Shown: positions 11,366-20,450 of the stretch, in pieces
Layout of the letters: the number at the start of each line of letters is the position of its first letter
Numbering within the stretch: position 1 is the stretch's first letter
DNA from: Campylobacter volucris
Lineage (GTDB): Bacteria; Campylobacterota; Campylobacteria; Campylobacterales; Campylobacteraceae
Direction: 5' to 3'
Assembly (NCBI RefSeq): GCF_008011665.1
Contig: NZ_VOWJ01000019.1
Coordinates: 1-64,000, forward strand
Length of the DNA: 64,000 nucleotides
Translations under genes and position numbers: made by a program
The notes under the pieces: model-generated
Told to the model about the DNA's origin: nothing
Database searches by the model: none
The model's input: only the letters and a program-made list of their open reading frames with translations

Positions 11366-12065
11366 CAATTATAGTAGGAACTGCACGAAGACCAAGTTTA
11401 GAGTATTTTTCAAAATTATCTCTTACAGCTTTTACTTCAGCTTGACTTGGTTTTGTATAATCTTTAATGTCTTTATCGTAGTATTTTCTCATTATGGCGA
11501 TTTTTTGTGCATCATCTTTAGCATCTTTGCTTTCTTTATAAATTAAAGCTGATTTTTCAAATGCGCTAGTATCGTGGATTGGAGTAAGTATAAATTTCAC
11601 TTGATGGGTTTTTAAAGTATCTTCGATTTTAGCTAAATGAATTCTACAATATGGGCACTCTGGATCGCTAAATATATAAAGTAAAGGTTTGTTTTTATCG
11701 CCTATCGAGACAAACATATTTTCTTTTTTTAGCTCCACTAAAGCTTTTTTTGAAAATTCAGCTTGTTGTTTTTCCATAAGTTTTGCTTGAAACACTTGAG
11801 AATAAAATTCCCCTTTTTTAATATCTACCAATTCAGTGGTAATAAAATTTCCTTGAGTAAAGACTATTTCTTGAAGATTTTTACCTGCAATCTCAAAATT
11901 TACAATTACTGCTTCAAAATCACTATTTTGAATTTTTTCTCTTTCTACTATGGTTATTTTTGCATCATTTAAATTTGGATTTTTCTTAAAAAAATTAATT
12001 ATTTCATCGTTATTTGCTGCAAACAAAGAGCTAGTTAATGCTAATAAAGCTAAAGATTTTTTCAT
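11352..12065 (-). CDS. dsbC: DsbC-like periplasmic thiol:disulfide interchange protein, short C-terminus
   Basis: 237 residues with signal peptide [17 protein letters not shown], an N-terminal domain of about 100 residues and a thioredoxin fold with active-site CPYC at 137-140 and the cis-proline at V229-P230. It would isomerise or reduce disulfides in the periplasm, possibly serving DsbD-type partners. Only seven residues follow the cis-proline (TIIDAQK), whereas the fold normally has another strand and helix after this point. The stop is TAG at 11354-11352, inside the overlap with the lipoprotein gene. Whether the short end is normal for the Campylobacter family is not known to me. Confidence 0.8.
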   Translation of the reverse strand: MKKSLALLALTSSLFAANNDEIINFFKKNPNLNDAKITIVEREKIQNSDFEAVIVNFEIAGKNLQEIVFTQGNFITTELVDIKKGEFYSQVFQAKLMEKQQAEFSKKALVELKKENMFVSIGDKNKPLLYIFSDPECPYCRIHLAKIEDTLKTHQVKFILTPIHDTSAFEKSALIYKESKDAKDDAQKIAIMRKYYDKDIKDYTKPSQAEVKAVRDNFEKYSKLGLRAVPTIIDAQK

Positions 12066-12108
12066 TATTTTCCTTTATTTAAATTTTTATAATTATAAAG
12101 AGTTAAAT

Positions 12109-13914
12109 TTAATGTTTAAGCATTCTTTTTTCATCTATTTTTGTTACTTGTTTGAAATTTTTATCTAAATATTCTAAATAAGCAATGGCATATTTTCTTG
12201 AAATGTTAAAATGATTTTTTACAAAATTAACATCTAAATTTTGTGTTTTTAAAAGCACTAAAAATTCATCCATTAAAGAATCTAAAGATTCTTTTTCTAT
12301 GAAGATATTATGAGCTAATCTGATGATTTTATTTTCTTTGCTGAGTTTTTTAAATATCAAATCTCCACTCTTTCTATCTAAACCCAATCTTTCATAAAGA
12401 TTATAAGGAGCCGTAGGTCTAATGCCTTCTGTTTTTATAATCTCATAAATTTCACAATAATTTGTTTCTTTTAATTTTTCAAAATTTTGCCCTTTTAAAA
12501 AATACACTCCTTCTTTAAAATCTAAAATTTCATCCATCTGTTTTAAGATAAATGCGCAAAAATTTTCACTTGCCCAAGTTAATCTTAAAGATATAGAATG
12601 AGCTGATATTAAAGCATTGGGATTTTTAGAAAATATAAATTGTATAAATTGTTTGATTTCTTGCTTAGAGTTTAGATTATAAACATTTAAAGCTTGCTCA
12701 TCTACAAAAACATCACTCAAATTTTTAGCTAATTTTAAAGCTTGTTGGTGAGATACTTTAAAGCGTTGATAGCTTGATAATAAGCCAAAGCCAAATTTGT
12801 GAATATCTTTTAAAAATTCAAATACTTGTATGATTTTTTGCTGTTCTAAAAGATGTAAAAATTTAATCTTCATTTCTTTTTTTAAAGGTTCGCTTACAGG
12901 ATTTAACACTACTCCGCCACTTTTTACACGCCCATTTTGAAGTAAAATAAATTTGTCATTAAAACACAAAGCCAAAGCTTTTTCAAATTCCAAACTAGCA
13001 TAAATTTTATCTTCAAATTCTTTAATGATATAAATCTTAGCATTGATCTTTTTACTTCCTGTGCAAAATTCTAATTCGCTTTTGTGTTTGATTGATTTAG
13101 AAAAAATTACCACATCAATATTTGTAAAACTTTTAAAAAATCCTTTTTTGGTTAAAATATAACCTTTTTTTAATTCATGATGGTTTAAATTTAAACTCAA
13201 AGCCACGCGGTTATAAGCACTAATTTCATCTACACTTTCATCATGAATTTGTATGTTTTTGACTATGATGTCTTTTTGCGTTTCAAGACAATGTATTTTT
13301 TCGTTTTTGCTAATTTTACCTTCATTTAAGCTGCCAGTTACTATAGTGCCTATACCTTTTAAAGAAAAAATTCTATCGATAAAATATCTAAAGATACAAT
13401 CTTCATCACTTTTTTTAGGAGTTAAGTTTAAAAGATAAGTTTTTAAAGTATCAATACTTGCTTGTTTATAAATGCTAGTTGAAAAAATTTTTAAAATATT
13501 GATTTTGTATTTTTTTAACTCATCTAGGAGTATTTGTTGGTTTTGATTGATATTTTCACATAAATCAATTTTAGTTAAAACAAGTATAAGATCTTTTACT
13601 CCTAAAAATTCTAAAATTTTTAAATGCTCTATGCTTTGAGCTTTTAAGCCTTCATTGATATCGACTACAAACATGCATATTCTAAAACCAAAAGCACCGC
13701 TAATCATAGTTTTAATCAAATTTTCATGACCAGGAACATCTATAAAAGAAATATTTATGTTATTATTTTTTAAATTTGAAAAACTAAGATTAATTGTTAT
13801 CTTTTTTTCTTGTTCTTCTTTTAAATTATCTCCATCAAAACCATTTAAAGCTTTAATGAGCGAGGTTTTACCATGATCAATATGTCCAGCAGTTCCTACG
13901 ATGATACTATGCAT
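12109..13914 (-). CDS. selB: Selenocysteine-specific elongation factor SelB
   Basis: 601 residues. The GTPase domain opens with GTAGHIDHGKTSLI (G1), DVPGHENLIKTM (G3) and VLTKIDL (G4). Beta-barrel domains follow, then a C-terminal half made of winged-helix repeats (from about 350), which in SelB reads the SECIS RNA hairpin. It delivers Sec-tRNA to recoded UGA codons. It overlaps selA by 8 nt. The genome must therefore encode at least one selenoprotein elsewhere, probably formate dehydrogenase (inference). Confidence 0.94.
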   Translation of the reverse strand: MHSIIVGTAGHIDHGKTSLIKALNGFDGDNLKEEQEKKITINLSFSNLKNNNINISFIDVPGHENLIKTMISGAFGFRICMFVVDINEGLKAQSIEHLKILEFLGVKDLILVLTKIDLCENINQNQQILLDELKKYKINILKIFSTSIYKQASIDTLKTYLLNLTPKKSDEDCIFRYFIDRIFSLKGIGTIVTGSLNEGKISKNEKIHCLETQKDIIVKNIQIHDESVDEISAYNRVALSLNLNHHELKKGYILTKKGFFKSFTNIDVVIFSKSIKHKSELEFCTGSKKINAKIYIIKEFEDKIYASLEFEKALALCFNDKFILLQNGRVKSGGVVLNPVSEPLKKEMKIKFLHLLEQQKIIQVFEFLKDIHKFGFGLLSSYQRFKVSHQQALKLAKNLSDVFVDEQALNVYNLNSKQEIKQFIQFIFSKNPNALISAHSISLRLTWASENFCAFILKQMDEILDFKEGVYFLKGQNFEKLKETNYCEIYEIIKTEGIRPTAPYNLYERLGLDRKSGDLIFKKLSKENKIIRLAHNIFIEKESLDSLMDEFLVLLKTQNLDVNFVKNHFNISRKYAIAYLEYLDKNFKQVTKIDEKRMLKH

Positions 13915-15238
13915 GAAAAACCTTTTTTATAATATCAATTAGTTTGTTTAAATCCTTATCTAAAATAGTTCGAAAATCTAAAACAAATTCATCTTTTTCG
14001 ATGCGTCCAATCACGCCATTTTTTCTAAAATTTTCTTGCAAATTTAAAGCTTTTCCTTTGAAGCTTAAAACCATGCTTTCTAAAGTCTTATCAGGCATAG
14101 ATCCGCCACCTACTAAGCTTTTTGATTTTTTAAGTTCGCAAGGTATGTGGATATTTTCTTTTACAAATAATGCTTTTTTTTCTATGGTTTTTATATCATC
14201 ATTTAAAAGTTTTAAGGTAGGAATTTTTTCATATTCTTTTTGCAAATAAGCTTTTGTAGTTTGATTTAACAAAGCTAGGGTAATTTTATCAACTCTTAGC
14301 ATTCTTAAAAGTTGGTTTTTTTTGAGTTTTTGTATGTATTTTTTCTTTCCAAGGATGATACCAGCTTGGGTTGATCCAAAAAGTTTATCACCGCTAAAAC
14401 TTAAAATATCACAATGTTTTAGTAAATCTTTCACACAAGGCTCATTTTTAACTAAAGTTTTGTTTAAATTTTCACACCAACCAGAGCCTAAATCATAATA
14501 AGAGACTATCTTTTTCTTTTTTGCTAATGTATAAATTTGTTCTAAGCAAACTTCTTCAAAAAAGCCTTTAAAGGCAAAATTAGAACGATGTGTCTTTAAG
14601 ATGATTTTAGTATTGGTTGAAATAGCATTTTCATAATCTTTCAAGTGGGTTTTATTTGTAGTGCCAACTTCTTTGAGTAAAACTCCTGCTGCATTGATTA
14701 CTTCAGGTATTCTAAAACTTCCTCCAATCTCTACTAATTCACTTCTTGAAGTGATCACTTCATAATCTTTTGCTAGGGTATTTAAAATCAAAAATACCGC
14801 TGAAGCATTATTATTTACCACTAAGCAATCTTCACAAGAAAATAGTATTTTTAAATTTGCACTAATTGCATCATATCTTGAACCTCTTTTTCCATTTTTA
14901 AGATTAAATTCTAAATTAGAATAAGAACAAATGATGTTTTTTATCTCATCAAAAGCACTTTCATCTATAATACTGCGTCCTAAATTTGTATGTATGATTA
15001 CCCCTGTTGCATTGATTAGACCTTTTGGTTGAGAAATCAAAAATTCATCTATTGTTTCTTTAATCTTTAAAATAAGAGTTTCAAAAGAAATTTCTAAATC
15101 AGGATCTTTTAATAATTGCTTTTTACAATTTGAAACAACTAATTTGGCAAAATAATTTTTTAAATATAAAGGATATGAATTTAAGTTTTTATCATTAATC
15201 AAAGCATTAATTGGAGGGAAATTTATAAATTTGTGCAT
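13907..15238 (-). CDS. selA: L-seryl-tRNA(Sec) selenium transferase SelA
   Basis: 443 residues, a PLP enzyme of fold type I with the cofactor lysine at K285 in SFSGDKLFGSTQAG. The preceding YYDLGSG and NATGVIIHTNLGR segments are SelA hallmarks. It converts Ser-tRNA(Sec) to Sec-tRNA(Sec) using selenophosphate. AAGG lies 8 nt before ATG 15238. It is the first gene of selA-selB, followed by dsbC and the lipoprotein on the same strand. The selC tRNA is not in this window. Confidence 0.95.
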   Translation of the reverse strand: MHKFINFPPINALINDKNLNSYPLYLKNYFAKLVVSNCKKQLLKDPDLEISFETLILKIKETIDEFLISQPKGLINATGVIIHTNLGRSIIDESAFDEIKNIICSYSNLEFNLKNGKRGSRYDAISANLKILFSCEDCLVVNNNASAVFLILNTLAKDYEVITSRSELVEIGGSFRIPEVINAAGVLLKEVGTTNKTHLKDYENAISTNTKIILKTHRSNFAFKGFFEEVCLEQIYTLAKKKKIVSYYDLGSGWCENLNKTLVKNEPCVKDLLKHCDILSFSGDKLFGSTQAGIILGKKKYIQKLKKNQLLRMLRVDKITLALLNQTTKAYLQKEYEKIPTLKLLNDDIKTIEKKALFVKENIHIPCELKKSKSLVGGGSMPDKTLESMVLSFKGKALNLQENFRKNGVIGRIEKDEFVLDFRTILDKDLNKLIDIIKKVFHA

Positions 15239-15326
15239 CTTAAACCTTAAGAAAAAATTGTAAAATTATAACTTTTTTATAATGAGATTTATATAATTAT
15301 TGAAAAATTTATAGAAAGAAAGTTTG

Positions 15327-16973
15327 ATGAAAGATTTTGTATTTTTAGAAAATGAAGATTTAATTCCTTTAAGTGATTGTATTAGTATAGTTGATGAGTC
15401 TTTTCAAGAAGAAGTTTTTATAGGGAATTCTTTGCTTTTAAAACCACAAATTTATGCACCAGAAATTAATTTTTATTTAAAAAATTCTAAAGATAGTGTC
15501 TTGCAAAAGGCTAAAACCATAGAAGCTTTATACAAAATACGATCTAAAGTCTATGATATGGGACTTGATTTAGAATACTCTAAAGAAGTGGGTAAAAATG
15601 TCATTATTGTTAGTGATGATAATGAAAATAGTTTGATAGAAAATTTAAAAGAAAATGAATATAAAGTTTTAAAACTTTCTAATGATCAGTGTGTAGCGGT
15701 ATTAGGATCTATAGGTGAGCTTTGTGTAATAGCTTTAAAAGATCAAGAGCAAGTAGAAATAGAGTGCGATTTTTTCTTATACAAAGTAAAAAAAGATAGT
15801 TTTGATAAGCAAAGTGGGTGCTATGATATTTCTAATTTTAATTCCAAAGATATTTTAGAGCTTTTAAATTCTAATTCTCCAAAACATAAATTTAAAAATT
15901 ATATTAGCTATGATGATAGCATTTGTCAATATCATCACAGAAGAAGTCTTCATTGTGGAAAATGTGATGAGATATGTCCAAGCGTTGCGATTTTAAAAGA
16001 TGATGAAATAAAACAATTAGAATTTTCTCATGTTGATTGTGTTGATTGTGGGGAGTGTGTGAATATTTGTCCAAGTGGAGCGCTTGATTATGCTCCTATG
16101 CCTAAAAATTGTTTTTATGAAATTTTAAAATTTTATGAAGATAAAATTATTTTAGTTATTTCAGAAAATGTCAAAATAGAAAATTTAGACATACAACTTA
16201 ATGAAAACATCATGCCTTTTATGGTAAAAACTAGCCATTTTTTAGACCAAAGACATCTTTTAGCTATGCTTGAAACTAGTGGCGCTAGTATGATTATTTA
16301 TGACGAAAAATCCAATAATAAAGAAGTTATTGATCTTATCAATGAAATTTTTGAGAGAAAATTTAAACAGCAAGGAGTGTTTTTAACTCATTCTAAAAAA
16401 GATCTTGAGCAAGCTTTAAATCAAGTTAGTTTCATACCTAATTTAAAATTTATGGTTGATAATTCTTCTTTATTAAAAAGAGAAGATTTTGCAGTGAGAT
16501 TAAGAGAATTAATTAAGGATGAAAATTTAGGAAATATTCCAAGCAAAGAATGGATACGCTATGGAAAAATTTCTATTAATACAGATACTTGCACTTTGTG
16601 CTTAGCTTGTGTGGGCTCTTGTAATGTGGGAGCGTTGGTGGCTGATACTAAGGATAATTCTTTAAAATTTAATGCAAGTTTGTGCACAACCTGTGGGTAT
16701 TGTGAAGTAAGCTGTGCCGAAAAAGATACTTTAGTACTTCAAAGGAGTGGCATTGATTTAGAAAAAGATTATTTTTCTTTTGTAATTTTAGCTCAAGATG
16801 AGCTTTTTGCCTGTATAGAGTGTGGCAAGGAATTTGCCACTAAAAAAGCTATTGAAAAAATAGCTAGCATTATGAAGCCAAAATTTTTAGGTGATGATGC
16901 TAAGATAAAAACTTTATATTGCTGTGCTGAATGTAAAGCTAAAGTGATGATGCAAAGTATGAATGTGCTTTAA
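15327..16973 (+). CDS. Multi-cluster [4Fe-4S] ferredoxin-domain protein (Cj1377c-like)
   Basis: 548 residues from ATG 15327 (a TTG one codon upstream is possible). Two pairs of iron-sulfur motifs are visible. CGKCDEICP and CVDCGECVNICP lie near 210-245; CTLCLACVGSCN and CTTCGYCEVSC lie near 420-460. The C-terminus carries two more Cys pairs (CIECGKEF, CCAEC) that may bind zinc or iron. The N-terminal 190 residues have no recognisable domain. It is cytoplasmic and probably moves electrons. It diverges from selA-selB, which suggests a role with a selenium-dependent formate dehydrogenase, but this is inference. Confidence 0.75.
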   Translation: MKDFVFLENEDLIPLSDCISIVDESFQEEVFIGNSLLLKPQIYAPEINFYLKNSKDSVLQKAKTIEALYKIRSKVYDMGLDLEYSKEVGKNVIIVSDDNENSLIENLKENEYKVLKLSNDQCVAVLGSIGELCVIALKDQEQVEIECDFFLYKVKKDSFDKQSGCYDISNFNSKDILELLNSNSPKHKFKNYISYDDSICQYHHRRSLHCGKCDEICPSVAILKDDEIKQLEFSHVDCVDCGECVNICPSGALDYAPMPKNCFYEILKFYEDKIILVISENVKIENLDIQLNENIMPFMVKTSHFLDQRHLLAMLETSGASMIIYDEKSNNKEVIDLINEIFERKFKQQGVFLTHSKKDLEQALNQVSFIPNLKFMVDNSSLLKREDFAVRLRELIKDENLGNIPSKEWIRYGKISINTDTCTLCLACVGSCNVGALVADTKDNSLKFNASLCTTCGYCEVSCAEKDTLVLQRSGIDLEKDYFSFVILAQDELFACIECGKEFATKKAIEKIASIMKPKFLGDDAKIKTLYCCAECKAKVMMQSMNVL

Positions 16974-16993
16974 GCTAAAGATTTTAAGGTTTT

Positions 16994-17848
16994 TTATGTT
17001 TTGATTAAATTTAACCCGAAAGCTTTTTGACTTATAATTACTTCATCATTTTCTTTTAAATTTTGAGTTTCTAATGGACTAAGAGCAACTTGAGTGATTT
17101 GACTTCCTATGCTAAGTGTAGCAACTATAATGCTATCTTGTGATTGGAGTTTTAAAACTCTTGCTTTGATTGCAAATTTTTGCGAGCCTTGAGTTTGTAA
17201 AAAAACTTCATTTGGGCTTCCTTGCTTGATGATTTGACCTTGATCTAAAATAATCACTTTATTAGCTAGTTTATACGCTTCACTTACATCGTGGGTAATT
17301 AAAATAGTAGTGATATTATAAGTTTTATGAATATTTAAAAGATAATCATGCAAATTAAGCTTAATCTCATTATCTAAAGCGCTAAAAGGTTCATCTAAAA
17401 GCAAAAGTTTTGGTTTTCTCATCAAAGCTCTTGCTAGCGCTACGCGTTGTTTTTGACCTCCACTTAGTTCTAAAATATGATTTTTTTTATGAGAGCTTAG
17501 ATTTAAAAGTTCTAAAAGCTCGTTAGCAAATTTTTGATCGTTTTTTGCAAAAAGTAAATTTTGCTCTACATTCATATTTTCAAATAAGGCATAATCTTGA
17601 AATAAAAACCCTATATTTCTTTTTTGTATGCTTAAAAATTGTTTTTGATTGAAAAAAATTTCATTATTAAACTTACAAATTCCTAAAGCCTTTTCAAAAC
17701 CTGCTATGACCTTTAAAAGTGTGGTTTTTCCACTCCCACTTTTCCCAAAAACAGCTAAAAATTCTCCTTGCTTGATCTCAAATTTAACTTGGAGTTTAAA
17801 ATCATTATGTTTGTTTGTAAAAATTTTACAAATATCTACTTTTAACAT
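16994..17848 (-). CDS. modC: Molybdate ABC transporter ATP-binding protein (ModC)
   Basis: 284 residues. The ABC ATPase has Walker A GKSGSGKTT (35-43), signature LSGGQKQR and Walker B LLLLDEPFSALD. A C-terminal Mop/TOBE domain of about 65 residues follows (from KFAIKARVLKL), as in ModC. It would drive molybdate (or tungstate) import with ModA and ModB. Its start overlaps the TOBE-protein gene by 7 nt, leaving no room for the modB permease found at this place in C. jejuni. Confidence 0.88.
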   Translation of the reverse strand: MLKVDICKIFTNKHNDFKLQVKFEIKQGEFLAVFGKSGSGKTTLLKVIAGFEKALGICKFNNEIFFNQKQFLSIQKRNIGFLFQDYALFENMNVEQNLLFAKNDQKFANELLELLNLSSHKKNHILELSGGQKQRVALARALMRKPKLLLLDEPFSALDNEIKLNLHDYLLNIHKTYNITTILITHDVSEAYKLANKVIILDQGQIIKQGSPNEVFLQTQGSQKFAIKARVLKLQSQDSIIVATLSIGSQITQVALSPLETQNLKENDEVIISQKAFGLNLIKT

Positions 17849-18231
17849 AGGTATTCTTTTATAAATAATGAACTTGGGTTAATATATACATAAATACACT
17901 CGTTTGTTGTTAAATTTAAATTATTAAAAGCTTTGGTGCTAATTTGTGCCTCAAAGATGCAAAATTCATTTTTTACTCTTACAATAGTGATAATTTTACC
18001 TTGAAAAATAGCTTCTATTTTGACATAAAACTCATTGATAAAAGAAGTATTTAATCGTTCTTTATGGATTAAACATTCTGTGCTTTTAAAAGATAAATTT
18101 ACCTTTTGGTGAATTTTTATATTCTCATCAAGCTCTAAAGAGAGCATATAAAATTTTTGTATTTCATTTGTAAATTCAATTAAATTTATGCCCTCATGAG
18201 AGTTAATAAAGCTAATTTTTGCTTCTATCAC
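17842..18231 (-). CDS. Small molybdopterin/TOBE-type protein (Cj0302c-like)
   Basis: 129 residues. The second half (FYVKIEAIFQGKIITIVRV... to ...YVYINPSSLFI) has the pattern of a Mop/TOBE molybdate-binding fold; the first half may be a diverged repeat of it. There is no DNA-binding helix-turn-helix, so it is not a full ModE regulator. It lies between modA (4-nt overlap) and modC (7-nt overlap), matching Cj0302c in the C. jejuni mod operon. It is probably a molybdate store or sensor (inference). Confidence 0.6.
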   Translation of the reverse strand: MIEAKISFINSHEGINLIEFTNEIQKFYMLSLELDENIKIHQKVNLSFKSTECLIHKERLNTSFINEFYVKIEAIFQGKIITIVRVKNEFCIFEAQISTKAFNNLNLTTNECIYVYINPSSLFIKEYLC

Positions 18232-18983
18232 AGAACGCTATATCCATAAGCTTTAAATATAGCTTTACCTTTTTCGCTTAAGATAAAATCATAAAATTTT
18301 TTAGCTTCCTTGTTATCTTTTGCGCGTTTAGTTATAACTATACCTTGATCAATTGGTGTATAAAGTGAAGGATCGACTAAAATATAATTCACCCCTTCTT
18401 TTAAATTGTATTTTTTAAGTCCTTCTTCATATAATGCGCTAGCAGCTATAAAACCTACATCGGTTGCTTTTAGAGTTTGTGTTAATGCTTCCCCTATAGA
18501 TTTTGCTTCTATGATTTTATTTTTGATGCTTGGATAAATTTGAGCTTTATTTAAAGCTTCTATGCTAGCTTGTCCATAAGGGGCTGTTTTTGGATTTGCA
18601 ATAGCTATGAGTTTGACTTTATCATCTTTTAATGCATCCAAGCCTTTACTTAAATCAACTACATTGGTTCTTAAAGTTAGTAAAGCAAGGGCTCCTTGGG
18701 CATAAACTACAGGTTTTGCAATAGCAAGATTTTCATCGTAAAGATTTTGAGCAAATTTCATATTTGCAGCCATGAAAATATCAAAAGGAGCTCCATTTTT
18801 GATTTGAGCCAAAAGATTTCCACTTGCACCTAAAGTAACATTAATAGTTGTATTTGGATTTTCTTTTTTAAATTCACTTTCTAAAGCCTTAAAAGCATAA
18901 GTTACATTCGCAGCAGCAGCTATATTGATATCTGCACTATATCCAAATACACATACGAATAATAAAAATAGAATTTTTTTCAT
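18228..18983 (-). CDS. modA: Molybdate-binding periplasmic protein (ModA)
   Basis: 251 residues with a signal peptide ending near residue 17 (FVCVFGYSA). The ModA opening INIAAAANVTYAFKALESEF and LGASGNLLAQIKNGAPFDIF are oxyanion-binding segments of the family. The C-terminal YDFILSEKGKAIFKAYGYSVL is also typical. It captures molybdate for the ABC importer. AGGAG precedes ATG 18983. It is first in the modA-TOBE-modC operon. Confidence 0.92.
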   Translation of the reverse strand: MKKILFLLFVCVFGYSADINIAAAANVTYAFKALESEFKKENPNTTINVTLGASGNLLAQIKNGAPFDIFMAANMKFAQNLYDENLAIAKPVVYAQGALALLTLRTNVVDLSKGLDALKDDKVKLIAIANPKTAPYGQASIEALNKAQIYPSIKNKIIEAKSIGEALTQTLKATDVGFIAASALYEEGLKKYNLKEGVNYILVDPSLYTPIDQGIVITKRAKDNKEAKKFYDFILSEKGKAIFKAYGYSVL

Positions 18984-19017
18984 TATTTACTCCTAAAAAT
19001 TGATTATTTGAGTAAAA

Positions 19018-19023
19018 ATTATA
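19018..19023 (-). promoter_or_regulatory. Probable -10 box of the modA operon
   Basis: TATAAT on the minus strand (19023 to 19018), 35 nt upstream of the modA ATG, with A/T-rich tracts above it. Just downstream, TTACTC (18987-18992) and GAGTAA (19010-19015) form an inverted repeat 17 nt apart around the expected transcript start, a possible operator. Confidence 0.5.
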
Positions 19024-19155
19024 ACTTAAATTTAAAATTAATTTTAAAAATGATTTTTTTTGCATATTTTATATGACTTATATAATAGAGTTTTAAAAAT
19101 TTTTATTTATTTTTGTAACATATTAAAAATAATCAAATTTTAATTGATTGTTTCA

Positions 19156-19161
19156 TATAAT
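19156..19161 (+). promoter_or_regulatory. Probable -10 box of the mlaA operon
   Basis: TATAAT, 28 nt before the TTG start of mlaA, giving a leader of about 21 nt. A second TATAAT lies at 19081-19086 and could be an upstream start point. Confidence 0.45.
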
Positions 19162-19188
19162 TTTTGCTTATTTTTTAAAGGATTTAAA

Positions 19189-19875
19189 TTGTTAAAATAT
19201 TTTATTAGTTTGCTTTTATTGTTTAACACAATACTTCTTGCACAAAGTTTTGAAGAATTTGATCAAGAATACCAAAAACAAGAAATTCAAGATGATTTTT
19301 ACACTTATAATAAAATGATGTCTCAATTTAATTATAATTTGTATCATTATTTGTTAAGACCTATGACACTTTCATATAAAACTATTATGCCACAAGTAGC
19401 AAGAACAGGGATTAAAAATGTATTTGAAACTACAAGATCGCCTTTGAAAATTGTCAATCATCTTTTGACTTTAGAATTTAAAAAAGCAGGGGAGGAATTT
19501 GGAAGATTTTGTATCAATGTGCTTTTTGGATTTGGTTTATTAGATAGTGCTAGTAAAACTTCTTTAAAAAGCTATGAAACTGATTTTGGTATTACATTAG
19601 GCAAATGGGGTATAAAAAGTGGTCCGCATATTGTTTTGCCACTTATAGGTCCATCTAATGTAAGAGATGCTCTAAGTTTGCCGCTAGATTGGTTTTTAAC
19701 CCCTGAAGCTTATATAGATAATTTTTGGCTTGGTGTAAGTGTAAATGCTACTTTAAGACTTAATGAGCTTAGTTTTTTACAAGAACAAATTGATGATATT
19801 TACCAAAATAGTGTAGATTATTACATTTTCTTTCGTGATGCGTATGAGCAAAGACGCAAAGAATTGATCCAATAG
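19189..19875 (+). CDS. mlaA: MlaA/VacJ phospholipid-removal protein
   Basis: 228 residues from TTG 19189, chosen because AAAGGA lies 6 nt upstream and the product then starts with a signal peptide (LKYFISLLLLFNTILLAQ). No lipobox cysteine is seen, unlike E. coli MlaA. VacJ features are NYNLYHYLLRPMTLSYKTIM, NVFETTRSPLKIVNHLL and the C-terminal GKWGIKSGPHIVLPLIGPSN. It sits in the outer membrane and moves misplaced phospholipids inward. It is followed by mlaC and an MMPL transporter in one transcript; the inner-membrane MlaBDEF set is not here. Confidence 0.88.
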   Translation: MLKYFISLLLLFNTILLAQSFEEFDQEYQKQEIQDDFYTYNKMMSQFNYNLYHYLLRPMTLSYKTIMPQVARTGIKNVFETTRSPLKIVNHLLTLEFKKAGEEFGRFCINVLFGFGLLDSASKTSLKSYETDFGITLGKWGIKSGPHIVLPLIGPSNVRDALSLPLDWFLTPEAYIDNFWLGVSVNATLRLNELSFLQEQIDDIYQNSVDYYIFFRDAYEQRRKELIQ

Positions 19876-19883
19876 GAGATTTT

Positions 19884-20450
19884 ATGCGTAAGATTATCAG
19901 TTTGTTATTTAGTATTTCTTTTATTTTTGCTTTGCAAATAGAAGAAATCTCTAAAATAATGCAAAATAATATTGATCAAAGTATTAAAATTTTAGAGCAA
20001 AATAAAAATAATCACACCAAAGCAGCTGAACAAATTTTTGCTTTATTTGATCATATTTTTGATTATCAATTTATGGCTAAATTAAGCTTATCGACTAGAT
20101 ATGAGCAATTAAGCGATGAAGAAAAAAAACAATATAATCAAGCTTTTGAAGCTAATTTAAAAAGAAGTTTCACAGAAAAACTCGCTTTATATGATTCACA
20201 AAAATTAAAAGTTGTCAATTTAGAAGAGAAAAATAAAAGAGTATTTTTAAAAACTTCTATGATGGTAGATGGTAAAGAAAATTTTGTGATATTTAAATTT
20301 TATAATAAAAATGAAAACTGGTTGATTTATGATGTAGATATTTTTGGAGTAAGTATTATACAAACTTATCGTTCGCAATTTAAAGATGTGCTACAAAATG
20401 CTGATTTTGCTACTTTGCTTAGTAAGCTTTCTAATGTTAATTTTAAATAA
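19884..20450 (+). CDS. mlaC: MlaC-like periplasmic phospholipid-binding protein
   Basis: 188 residues with signal peptide MRKIISLLFSISFIFALQ. It matches the MlaC/Ttg2D family: ALFDHIFDYQFMAKLSLS, FEANLKRSFTEKLALYD, GVSIIQTYRSQFKDVL. It shuttles lipids across the periplasm between MlaA and an inner-membrane exporter. The stop overlaps the MMPL gene by one base (TAATG), so they are translated together. The pairing with an MMPL/RND protein instead of MlaD/E/F is the Campylobacter arrangement (Cj1371-Cj1373). Confidence 0.85.
   Translation: MRKIISLLFSISFIFALQIEEISKIMQNNIDQSIKILEQNKNNHTKAAEQIFALFDHIFDYQFMAKLSLSTRYEQLSDEEKKQYNQAFEANLKRSFTEKLALYDSQKLKVVNLEEKNKRVFLKTSMMVDGKENFVIFKFYNKNENWLIYDVDIFGVSIIQTYRSQFKDVLQNADFATLLSKLSNVNFK

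Noticed and set aside
11763-12168. Two small plus-strand open frames opposite the dsbC-like and selB genes
   Set aside because: Phe/Lys-rich low-complexity translations with no ribosome site, explained by the minus-strand genes.
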